From an uncultured Massilia sp. (GTDB lineage Bacteria; Pseudomonadota; Gammaproteobacteria; Burkholderiales; Burkholderiaceae): 6,520 nt of DNA. Below, piece by piece: positions 1 to 5,721 of the stretch. Below the pieces are notes generated by a model, which worked only from the letters and a program-made list of their open reading frames with translations, was not told where the DNA came from and made no database searches. The stretch's first letter is position 1. Each line of letters opens with the position of its first letter. The DNA lies in NCBI GenBank assembly GCA_946886065.1, contig CAMPHU010000247.1:1-6520 (forward strand). Reading direction: 5' to 3'. The position numbers were made by a program, and so were the translations under genes.

Positions 1-207
<207 letters not shown>

Positions 208-210
208 GCC

Positions 211-414
211 ATGCTTGACATCGTAGTGAACGGCAAGCCCTGGAGCGTGCCGGACGAGCAGTCCCTGCAGGAGCTGGTCGCCGAACTGGGACTGGCCGGG
301 CAGGGCATCGCGCTGGCGGTGAACCGCGAAGTGGTGCCGCGCCCGCAATGGCCGCAGCGCCGCCTGGCGGCAAAGGACAAAGTGGACATCGTGCGCGCCA
401 TCGGCGGCGGCTGA
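211..414 (+). CDS. thiS: Sulfur carrier protein ThiS
   Basis: This 67-residue protein has the ubiquitin-like ThiS/MoaD layout: MLDIVVNGKPW at the start (strand and turn), a helix around residues 18-27, ALAVNREVV at about 35-43, and KVDIVRAIGGG at the end. The terminal Gly-Gly is the functional site. In the family it is adenylated by ThiF and converted to a thiocarboxylate that donates sulfur to ThiG for thiazole formation. Length matches the family (about 65-70 residues). The ATG is 3 bases after the thiC stop, and a GAGG at 199-202 inside the thiC end can act as ribosome binding site. No thiF is seen in the window, so activation must come from a gene elsewhere (inference). Confidence 0.95.
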   Translation: MLDIVVNGKPWSVPDEQSLQELVAELGLAGQGIALAVNREVVPRPQWPQRRLAAKDKVDIVRAIGGG

Positions 415-426
415 CAGGAGACAGGA

Positions 427-1233
427 ATGAATGCAATCACAGAGTTGAAACATGAAGACGTGCTGACCATCGCCGGCCGCCGGTACGGCTCGCGCCTGCT
501 GGTGGGCAGCGGCAAGTACCGCGACCTGGACCAGACCCGCGAAGCGACCCTGGCGGCCGGCGCGGAGATCATCACCGTGGCGATCCGCCGCGTAAACATC
601 GGCCAGGACCCGAACGCGCCCAGCCTGCTGGACGTGCTGCCCCCGAGCGAGTTCACCATCCTGCCGAATACGGCGGGCTGCTACACCGCCAAGGACGCGG
701 TCTATACCCTGCAGATGGCACGCGAGCTGCTGAACGGCCACAAGCTGGTCAAGCTGGAAGTGCTGGGCGACGAGAAGACCCTGTTCCCGCACATGCCGGA
801 AACCCTCAAGGCCGCCGAGACCCTGGTGAAGGACGGTTTCGACGTCATGGTCTACTGCAGCGACGACCCGATCCAGGCGCGCATCCTGCAGGAGATCGGC
901 TGCGTGGCGGTGATGCCGCTGGCCTCGCTGATCGGCTCGGGCATGGGCATCCTGAACCCGTGGAACCTGCGCCTGGTGATCGAGCAGGCCACGGTGCCGG
1001 TGCTGGTCGACGCCGGCGTGGGCACGGCCTCGGACGCGGCGATCGCCATGGAGCTGGGCTGCGACGGCGTCCTGATGAACACCGCCATCGCCGCGGCCAG
1101 GGATCCGGTGCGCATGGCGCGCGCCATGAAGCACGCGGTGCAGGCCGGCCGCGACGCCTTCCTGGCCGGCCGCATGCCGAAGCGCTTCGAAGCCTCGCCA
1201 TCCTCGCCGGTGGAAGGGAAAGTCACCGGATGA
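427..1233 (+). CDS. thiG: Thiazole synthase ThiG
   Basis: This 268-residue TIM-barrel enzyme condenses 1-deoxy-D-xylulose 5-phosphate, dehydroglycine and ThiS-thiocarboxylate into the thiazole phosphate of thiamine. Visible family motifs are [10 protein letters not shown] (22-31), TVAIRRVN (50-57), LPNTAGC (79-85) and LVKLEVLGD (107-115). K109 in the last motif aligns with the lysine known to form the imine with DXP. Phosphate-binding and C-terminal motifs are [12 protein letters not shown] (164-175), [14 protein letters not shown] (191-204) and [12 protein letters not shown] (213-224). Length is normal. AGGAG at 416-420 precedes the ATG and supports this start. Its stop overlaps the next start as ATGA, implying translational coupling. 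In the family it works as a complex with ThiS, encoded just upstream. The glycine oxidase (ThiO) or ThiH that would supply dehydroglycine is not in the visible part of the operon. Confidence 0.97.
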   Translation: MNAITELKHEDVLTIAGRRYGSRLLVGSGKYRDLDQTREATLAAGAEIITVAIRRVNIGQDPNAPSLLDVLPPSEFTILPNTAGCYTAKDAVYTLQMARELLNGHKLVKLEVLGDEKTLFPHMPETLKAAETLVKDGFDVMVYCSDDPIQARILQEIGCVAVMPLASLIGSGMGILNPWNLRLVIEQATVPVLVDAGVGTASDAAIAMELGCDGVLMNTAIAAARDPVRMARAMKHAVQAGRDAFLAGRMPKRFEASPSSPVEGKVTG

Positions 1234-1970
1234 GCGCCACCGTGCTCGTGTTCGCCGGGCTCGATCCCGGCGGCGGCGCTGGCCTGGCCGCCGACATCCT
1301 GGCGATCGGCGCCCAGGGCGCGCACGCGTTGCCGGTCGCGACCACCTTGACCGCGCAAGACAACAACCGCGTGTTCGAGGCGGAGCCGGTGGCCAGCAGC
1401 ATGGTGCTGCGCCAGGCCGATCCGCTCATCAGGAGCTGCTGGATCGACGCTGTCAAGATCGGCATCCCGGGCAGCGCGGCCAATGCCGAGGCGATCGCGG
1501 TCGTGGTGCGGCGCCTGCGCGAACGTAATCCCGGCCTGCCGGTGGTGCTCGATCCGGTGCTGGCCAGCGGCAACGGGCACGCGCTGGGGCGGGGCGACCC
1601 GGCCGGCGCGCTGCGCGAGCTGCTGGCGCTGGCCACGGTCGCGGTGCCGAACCAGCCGGAAGCGACCGCCCTGGGCGAGCTGCCCTGCGAGCACGTCCTG
1701 GTCACCGGCGGCCATTCGGACGGCAACATGGTGGTCAACCGCTGGCTGCGCGGGGGCGCCGACGTGCGCACCTGGGGCTGGCCGCGCCTGCCCCATGAGT
1801 ATCACGGCAGCGGCTGCACCCTGGCCGCCGCCATCGCGGCGCGCCTGGCCCTGGGCGAGGAAATGGAAACCGCGCTGTCCCGCGCCCAGGCCTATACCTA
1901 CCGCACCCTGGACCAGGCCTTCGCCATCGCGCCGGGACAGCGCATCCCGCGCCGCATCCTCACCACCTGA
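1230..1970 (+). CDS. thiD: HMP/HMP-phosphate kinase, ThiD-type, divergent
   Basis: This 246-residue ribokinase-fold protein would phosphorylate HMP-phosphate (and perhaps HMP) to HMP-pyrophosphate, the pyrimidine substrate of ThiE encoded next. ThiD features are [18 protein letters not shown] (6-23), TTLTAQDN (38-45), [12 protein letters not shown] (105-116), [10 protein letters not shown] (139-148) and [14 protein letters not shown] (191-204). C196 in the last motif matches the catalytic-site cysteine of the family. It is shorter than typical ThiD (about 265 residues) and differs at positions I recall as pocket residues in enterobacterial ThiD: KIGIP instead of KIGML (I79 for Met) and LVTGGH instead of a KGGH segment (T159 for Lys). 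Q43 is kept. The start is the ATG overlapping the thiG stop, with GGAAGGGAAA upstream; a further upstream in-frame ATG lies deep within thiG and is unlikely. Operon position strongly supports the thiamine role. Whether it accepts free HMP (salvage) is open. Confidence 0.86.
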   Translation: MSATVLVFAGLDPGGGAGLAADILAIGAQGAHALPVATTLTAQDNNRVFEAEPVASSMVLRQADPLIRSCWIDAVKIGIPGSAANAEAIAVVVRRLRERNPGLPVVLDPVLASGNGHALGRGDPAGALRELLALATVAVPNQPEATALGELPCEHVLVTGGHSDGNMVVNRWLRGGADVRTWGWPRLPHEYHGSGCTLAAAIAARLALGEEMETALSRAQAYTYRTLDQAFAIAPGQRIPRRILTT

Positions 1971-1980
1971 AAGGACCGTC

Positions 1981-2601
1981 ATGAAAGGCTTATACCTGGT
2001 CACGCCCAACTGGGACGACACCGAGCGCCTGCTCGCCGTCACCGACCGCGCGCTGGCCGCCGCCGGCAACACTGCGCTGGTGCAGTACCGCCACAAGGAC
2101 GCCAGCCCGGCGCTGCGCGCGGAACAGGCGGGGGCGCTGCTGGCCCTGTGCCGCCGGCGCGGCCGGCAGATGGTCGTCAACGACCACCTCGACCTCTGCC
2201 GCGACATCGACGCCGACGGCGTGCACGTGGGCCACACCGACCTGGCGGTGGCGCAGGCGCGCGCGCTGCTGGGCAGGAACAAGATCGTCGGCGCTTCCTG
2301 CTACGGCGAGCTGGACCTGGCGCTGGCGGCCCAGGAGGCGGGCGCCAGCTACGTGGCCTTCGGCGGCTTCTATCCCTCCCTGGTGAAGAAATACAGCTTC
2401 GTGACCCCGCCCGAGCTGCTGGACCGTGCACGCGAACGGATCGGCGTGCCCATCGTGGTCATCGGCGGCATGACGCCCGCCAACGCGGCGCCGCTGGTGG
2501 CGCGCGGGGCGGACATGGTGGCGGCGATCACCAGCGTGTACGGGGCCGAGGATGCCGCCGAGGCCGTACGCGCATTCGGACTGCTGTTCGGGCCGCGCTG
2601 A
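1981..2601 (+). CDS. thiE: Thiamine phosphate synthase ThiE
   Basis: This 206-residue TIM-barrel enzyme joins HMP-pyrophosphate and thiazole phosphate, releasing pyrophosphate and giving thiamine phosphate. Family motifs in order are VQYRHKD (34-40; canonical QLRxK, R37 and K39), VVNDHLDL (65-72; N68 and D69 for pyrophosphate and Mg2+), DADGVHVGHTDL (77-88; D88 for Mg2+), GASCYGE (104-110; S106), YVAFGGFYPSLVKK (124-137) and VVIGGMTPANAAPLVARGAD (159-178). The loop PSLVKK replaces the PTxTK of the Bacillus and E. coli enzymes, keeping the lysine but losing one threonine; I believe such variants occur in betaproteobacteria. Length is normal. The ATG follows AAAGGA at 1970-1975, 10 bases after the thiD stop. 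It is the last gene of the operon on this strand; no clear terminator follows. Confidence 0.95.
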   Translation: MKGLYLVTPNWDDTERLLAVTDRALAAAGNTALVQYRHKDASPALRAEQAGALLALCRRRGRQMVVNDHLDLCRDIDADGVHVGHTDLAVAQARALLGRNKIVGASCYGELDLALAAQEAGASYVAFGGFYPSLVKKYSFVTPPELLDRARERIGVPIVVIGGMTPANAAPLVARGADMVAAITSVYGAEDAAEAVRAFGLLFGPR

Positions 2602-2604
2602 ATC

Positions 2605-2610
2605 TACAAT
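2605..2610 (+). promoter_or_regulatory. Possible -10 element for the channel gene
   Basis: TACAAT lies just after the thiE stop in a 42-base gap that is otherwise GC-rich, 33 bases before the channel ATG. It fits a sigma70 -10 box, but no convincing -35 box is found about 17 bases upstream (TGCTGT at 2582-2587 is poor). The channel gene may therefore have its own promoter, or may simply be read through from thiE because no terminator hairpin is visible in the gap. Confidence 0.3.
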
Positions 2611-2643
2611 AGGCGCATCGAGACTTCCGGACGCATCACCGCC

Positions 2644-3354
2644 ATGCGACTTTCGCGCCTGTTCATCCATACCCGGCATCACCCGTCCGCGATCCTGCTG
2701 ATGGTCCAGCTCGCCGGGATGCTGCTCTATCCCTTCATCGAGCGCACCCCGGAAAGCCACGTGGCCTTCAACGCCTTCGGTATCGTGGTGCTGGCGTTCA
2801 CGATCCGCATGGTGCGGCGTACGCCGGGCGAAGCCTGGATCAGCGTGGCGCTGGCGGTGCCGATCATCATCCTGCTGGTGCTGCAGTCCCTGTTCGACCT
2901 GCGCATGCTGCTGCCCTGGTCGTCGGCGCTGGAGGCGCTGTTCTACCTGTACGCGGCCGTCAGCCTGGTGGCCTACATGATGGAAGACCAGCGCGCCACC
3001 ACCGACGAGCTGTTCGCGGCGGCCGCCACTTTCACCCTGCTGGCCTGGGGCTTCACCCATCTGTTCATCCTGGTGCAGGAACTCGCACCGGGTTCCTACG
3101 CGGCGGCCGTCAACACCTCGGCCCAGCGCAGCTGGACCGAACTGAACTACCTGAGCTTCGCCCTGCTGTCGAGCACCGGCATCGGCGACGTCATCCCCCT
3201 CACGCCGCATGCGCGGGCGCTGGCCAGCGTCGAGATGCTGGTCGGCCTGATGTACCTGGCGGCGGTCGTCGCGCGGCTGATCGGTTTCACCACCCAGGGA
3301 AAGATCGCGCGCCGCCGCGGCAAGGAGTCGGACGAACCCTGGGAGCATGATTGA
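2644..3354 (+). CDS. Six-segment membrane protein with potassium-channel-type pore loop (Ion_trans_2-like)
   Basis: This 236-residue inner-membrane protein has about six hydrophobic segments near residues 16-31, 41-55, 66-84, 94-112, 124-145 and 193-214. A re-entrant loop (about 165-182) before the last segment reads LSFALLSSTGIGD and is followed by VIPLTPHARALASVEMLVG. This is the pore helix, selectivity filter and inner helix pattern of two-TM-pore bacterial K+ channels. The filter is STGIGD (177-182) instead of TVGYGD, so ion preference is uncertain. No arginine-repeat voltage sensor and no RCK/TrkA_N or cyclic-nucleotide domain is visible; the C-terminus is a short charged tail (KIARRRGKESDEPWEHD). 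ATG 2644 is the first possible ATG after the thiE stop; no good Shine-Dalgarno precedes it, and M20 is an alternative. It has no evident functional link to the thi operon. Confidence 0.75.
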   Translation: MRLSRLFIHTRHHPSAILLMVQLAGMLLYPFIERTPESHVAFNAFGIVVLAFTIRMVRRTPGEAWISVALAVPIIILLVLQSLFDLRMLLPWSSALEALFYLYAAVSLVAYMMEDQRATTDELFAAAATFTLLAWGFTHLFILVQELAPGSYAAAVNTSAQRSWTELNYLSFALLSSTGIGDVIPLTPHARALASVEMLVGLMYLAAVVARLIGFTTQGKIARRRGKESDEPWEHD

Positions 3355-3357
3355 CGA

Positions 3358-3363
3358 TAGAAT
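3358..3363 (+). promoter_or_regulatory. Possible -10 element for the GNAT gene
   Basis: TAGAAT sits four bases after the channel stop and 29 bases before ATG 3392, inside an AT-richer patch (3351-3370). It resembles a sigma70 -10 box. The -35 region (about 3335-3340) is not recognisable, so the call is weak. If real, it favours ATG 3392 over the upstream ATG 3347 as start of the acetyltransferase. Confidence 0.28.
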
Positions 3364-3391
3364 AAGATCTTCCCTTTCCGCCGCCGTGCTC

Positions 3392-3889
3392 ATGGACCAG
3401 ACTTGCCCATCCCCTCTCATCCGCCGCTTCGGCGCCGCCGAATGGCCGGCCTACCGCTCCCTGCGCCTGCGCTCGCTGGACGATGCGCCCGAGGCCTTCT
3501 GCAGCACGCTGGCGGCGGAGGAGTCCTATGCCTCCGAGACCTGGTCGGAGCGCCTGCTCAGGGCCGAGACCCTGGACATCGATTGCCCGCTGGTCGCCGA
3601 GCTGGACGGCAAGATGGCGGGACTGGTGTGGGCCAAGGTCGACGGCGACGATGCCTCGGTCGTCAACCTGTTCCAGATGTGGGTGGCGCCGGAAGCGCGC
3701 GGACGGCGCGTGGGCGTGGCCTTGCTGGACCAGGCCGTCGGCTGGGCCAGGGCGCGCGGTGCGCGCGCCGTGTGCCTGAGTGTCCGGTGCGGGAATGCGG
3801 CCGCGCTGAGCCTGTACGAAAAGGCCGGCTTCCGCGAGGTGGAGCGCGTGCCGGCCGAACACAGGATGCGCCTCGACCTGCAGTCCTGA
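3392..3889 (+). CDS. GNAT family N-acetyltransferase
   Basis: This 165-residue cytosolic protein has the GNAT fold. LIRRFGAAEWPAYRSLRLRSL (9-29) is the N-terminal strand and helix. LVAELDGKMAGLVWAKV (67-83) holds the central strands. NLFQMWVAPEARGRRVGVALL (92-112) is motif A, with RGRRVGVA (103-110) as the acetyl-CoA pyrophosphate loop. NAAALSLYEKAGFREV (135-150) is motif B. It would move an acetyl group from acetyl-CoA to an amine; the substrate cannot be told from sequence. The N-terminal DAPEAF segment is common in uncharacterised bacterial GNATs. An in-frame ATG at 3347 would add 15 residues and overlap the channel stop by 8 bases. I prefer 3392 because the family domain begins immediately after it and a -10-like box lies between the two. 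Neither start has a good ribosome binding site. Confidence 0.85.
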   Translation: MDQTCPSPLIRRFGAAEWPAYRSLRLRSLDDAPEAFCSTLAAEESYASETWSERLLRAETLDIDCPLVAELDGKMAGLVWAKVDGDDASVVNLFQMWVAPEARGRRVGVALLDQAVGWARARGARAVCLSVRCGNAAALSLYEKAGFREVERVPAEHRMRLDLQS

Positions 3890-3899
3890 GCCGGAAAAG

Positions 3900-3927
3900 C
3901 AACAAGGACGCCGAAGCGTCCTTGTTG
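3900..3927 (-). terminator. UUCG-loop hairpin terminator of the complete S8 peptidase gene
   Basis: A perfect inverted repeat has 12-base arms at 3900-3911 and 3916-3927 and a four-base loop, which reads TTCG on the minus strand. It starts 17 bases after the peptidase stop codon and is followed on the minus strand by GCTTTTCC, a weak U-tract. The convergent GNAT gene ends at 3889, so the hairpin may also end that transcript, though the plus-strand side has no U-tract. The central 20 bases (3904-3923) are identical to those of the hairpin at 5682-5701. Confidence 0.8.
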
Positions 3928-4741
3928 GCGGGGCAGGGCGGAATTACTTGCCGCAGCCCATCTTCATCAGCCGGTCATACGCCGCCTTCGCCTGCACCAG
4001 CCCATAGCCATACTTGATGTCGCGTCCCGCCGCGCCCAGGTCCATGGCGCTGTTGTTCAGGGTCGTACGGATCTGGGCCGCCGTGCACTCCGGCTTGTAG
4101 CTCCACACCAGCGCCGCCACCGCCGACACGTGCGGCGTCGCCATCGAGGTGCCGTCGTAATAGGCGTAGTTGGTGGCCTTCACGGCCACGGTCGCGCTCT
4201 GGCCCAGCTGGGCTTTCATCGCCGCGCCGTCGGTATCCGACGCGCTCACCGACGGAATGCCGGTCACGGTCGTGCCCAGGGTGCCGCCGAAGGCGCCCGC
4301 CACGTTGTTATAGATGACCGCCCCCACGCCGCCGCTCTTTTCGCAGTTCGAGACCTTGACCGCGAAGTCGATGCTGCCGCGCTGGATCAGGCAGACCTTG
4401 CCCGCCATGCCATCCATGGTGCTGTCGCCGATGCCGAAATCGGCCAGCGCCCCGCTCGCGCTCTTGACCGGCGAGCCTTCCATCGAGCCGGCCGCATAAT
4501 TGACGCCGCCCACGGCGATCGCGCCTTCGAGGCCGCCGCCCATCGGCACGGTCGACAGCACGCTGACGCCGGGGGCGGACAGCTCCATCTTGCTGTTGTA
4601 CTGCGAGAAGTCGGCCCAGGCCTTGTTCTCGTCGAGCGCGCCGACCATGACCACGCTGTCGTAGCCGGCCGGGTAGGACACCACCCGGTTGCCGTCGTTG
4701 CCCGCCGCCGCGACGCTCAGCACACCCCTGGCGTACCAGGC
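3904..4741 (-). repeat. Duplicated block: peptidase 3' half plus terminator (copy 1; copy 2 at 5682-6519)
   Basis: From the terminator core through the stop codon and about 265 codons, this block matches 5682-6519 at a constant offset of 1778 bases, with no gap in the coding part. By hand count about 43 of 261 residues differ (about 83% identity). Some stretches are identical at DNA level, for example the 64 bases 4341-4404 against 6119-6182. The block is cut by the window edge, so the duplication probably covers the whole gene. Confidence 0.85.
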
Positions 4742-5518
4742 GTTGAAGGCGTTCTTTTCGGTGCGGCTGGGGGCGCCGCCGCCCAGCGACATCGAGATCA
4801 CGTTGGCGCCGGCGTCGCCGCATTTGTTGACCGCGGTGGTCAGGGACGACGAGTAGGCCCAGCCGTCCTTGCCGAACACCTTCTCGATGTGCAGCTGGAG
4901 CTTCCTGTTCGGCGCCACGCCGACCACGCCGGTGCCGTGGTTGTTGACCGCGGCGATGGTGCCCGCCACGTGGGTGCCGTGGTGGTTCTCGTCGGTCTCC
5001 CACGAACCGGTGCCCGGATCGTTGTCGCCGTCCACGCTGTTGGCCGACAGGTCCTCGTGCTTGCGGTCGTAGCCGGAGTCGATGATGCAGACCTTGCGGT
5101 TGGCGGCGTTGGTGTCCGGCAGCTGGTCGGCCTGGACCAGCTTGATGCCGTAGGGGACCAGCTGCCCGCCCGCGTAGGGCTTGGCCGAGGCGGTGGCCAG
5201 GGCGAAGGGGCGGCGCAGCACGTCCGCTTCGATGTACTCGACGTTGGGATTGTTCTCCAGGCCCTTGAGCGCCACGTTCGGCACTTCGACGGCCATGGCG
5301 TTCATGCCGAAGATCTCGTGCTTGACCGAGCCTTTGGCGGCGGCGACGGCGGATTTCATCTTGGCGGCCGCGCCCGGTTTGAAGGCCACGATGACGCGCG
5401 TGGTGTCGGGAGGTGCTGCCTGGGCGCTGCCGAACACGCCGGCTGCGATCAAGGCGGTGAGGCAGGTGCCCATTGCTGTCGATGCGGACTTCGATGCGCG
5501 AGTGTCTTTGCGTGCCAT
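3944..5518 (-). CDS. Secreted S8 (subtilisin-type) serine peptidase with I9 propeptide and PA domain
   Basis: A 524-residue extracellular endopeptidase precursor. Residues 1-35 form a signal peptide (basic N-region, LTALIAAGVFG core, SAQA-A cleavage site). Residues about 40-100 match the I9 inhibitor propeptide (RVIVAFKPG... VEYIEAD). The catalytic domain starts near 120. The triad is D147 (VCIIDSGY), H180 (HHGTHVAGT) and S458 (DGTSMATPHV), with N274 (AAAGNDGN) as oxyanion residue. A protease-associated domain is inserted between about 330 and 447 (KVCLIQRGSIDFAVKVSNC, 374-392). C478 and C522 flank the C-terminal helix and may form a disulfide (inference). No PPC or sorting domain follows. 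ATG 5518 has GGAGA (5525-5529) six bases upstream. It lies downstream of a close paralog on the same strand. A UUCG terminator between the two and its own leader suggest separate transcription. All catalytic residues are intact; substrate is unknown. Confidence 0.95.
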   Translation of the reverse strand: MARKDTRASKSASTAMGTCLTALIAAGVFGSAQAAPPDTTRVIVAFKPGAAAKMKSAVAAAKGSVKHEIFGMNAMAVEVPNVALKGLENNPNVEYIEADVLRRPFALATASAKPYAGGQLVPYGIKLVQADQLPDTNAANRKVCIIDSGYDRKHEDLSANSVDGDNDPGTGSWETDENHHGTHVAGTIAAVNNHGTGVVGVAPNRKLQLHIEKVFGKDGWAYSSSLTTAVNKCGDAGANVISMSLGGGAPSRTEKNAFNAWYARGVLSVAAAGNDGNRVVSYPAGYDSVVMVGALDENKAWADFSQYNSKMELSAPGVSVLSTVPMGGGLEGAIAVGGVNYAAGSMEGSPVKSASGALADFGIGDSTMDGMAGKVCLIQRGSIDFAVKVSNCEKSGGVGAVIYNNVAGAFGGTLGTTVTGIPSVSASDTDGAAMKAQLGQSATVAVKATNYAYYDGTSMATPHVSAVAALVWSYKPECTAAQIRTTLNNSAMDLGAAGRDIKYGYGLVQAKAAYDRLMKMGCGK

Positions 5519-5557
5519 GAATCGTCTCCGTATGAGGGGGCTTATGGTTGTCGTCGT

Positions 5558-5577
5558 TCACATGTATGCACATGTGA
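5558..5577. promoter_or_regulatory. Perfect 8-base inverted repeat in the leader of the S8 peptidase gene
   Basis: TCACATGT and ACATGTGA face each other across ATGC, 40 bases before the peptidase start. Each arm contains the self-complementary ACATGT, so the element is also a direct repeat of ACATGT. It could be an operator for a dimeric regulator or, if transcription starts upstream, an 8-base stem with a 4-base loop in the 5' untranslated RNA. It is not a CRP site, since the TGTGA and TCACA halves point the wrong way. The symmetry is certain; the function is inference. Confidence 0.45.
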
Positions 5578-5587
5578 CCGCTTCAGT

Positions 5588-5600
5588 GTATTTCGAATAC
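5588..5600. promoter_or_regulatory. Short inverted repeat in the likely promoter region of the S8 peptidase gene
   Basis: GTATT-TCG-AATAC is a perfect 5-base inverted repeat, containing TTCGAA, in the AT-richer part of the gap (about 5580-5640) where the minus-strand promoter should be. On the minus strand AATACA-like bases with TTTGCG about 17 upstream could make a weak sigma70 promoter, but no good match to consensus is visible. It may be an operator overlapping the promoter. Short arms make chance occurrence possible. Confidence 0.25.
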
Positions 5601-5675
5601 TTCCGGTTACGCAAACAAGTCATCCGTTGTGTGAACGAAAACAGACTCATCAGGGAGGCCTTAATTCTTGGTGGC

Positions 5676-5704
5676 AAAAAAAAGGACGCCGAAGCGTCCT
5701 TTTT
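5676..5704 (-). terminator. Intrinsic terminator of the upstream S8 peptidase gene
   Basis: On the minus strand this reads AAAAAGGACGC, loop TTCG, GCGTCCTTTTT and on to a run of eight T (plus-strand A run 5676-5683). The stem is 11 bases, six of them GC-rich, with a UUCG tetraloop and U-tract: a textbook Rho-independent terminator. It begins 17 bases after the stop codon at 5722. It separates the two tandem peptidase genes and shares its 20-base centre with the terminator at 3900-3927. Confidence 0.92.
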
Positions 5705-5721
5705 ATGGCGAAAGGCAGAAA

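Noticed and set aside
852..2282. Long open frame on the minus strand across thiG, thiD and thiE
   Set aside because: It is an antisense shadow of real thi genes in GC-rich DNA. Its low-complexity Arg/Ala/Gly composition has no recognisable domain, while the plus strand carries clear family motifs.
2602..2643. Terminator after thiE
   Set aside because: The gap has only a repeated CGCATC and no inverted repeat or T-run.
3347..3391. Earlier start (ATG 3347) for the GNAT protein
   Set aside because: It overlaps the channel stop, has GGAG only one base before the ATG, and adds residues not matching the GNAT fold. It cannot be fully excluded.
1990..3420. 476-codon minus-strand open frame over thiE and the channel gene
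   Set aside because: The translation is rich in Gln, His, Arg and Gly with no domain. The plus-strand genes explain the region fully.
5558..5577. CRP/FNR-type operator
   Set aside because: The halves read TCACA then TGTGA, the reverse of the TGTGA-N6-TCACA arrangement, and the spacing is 10.
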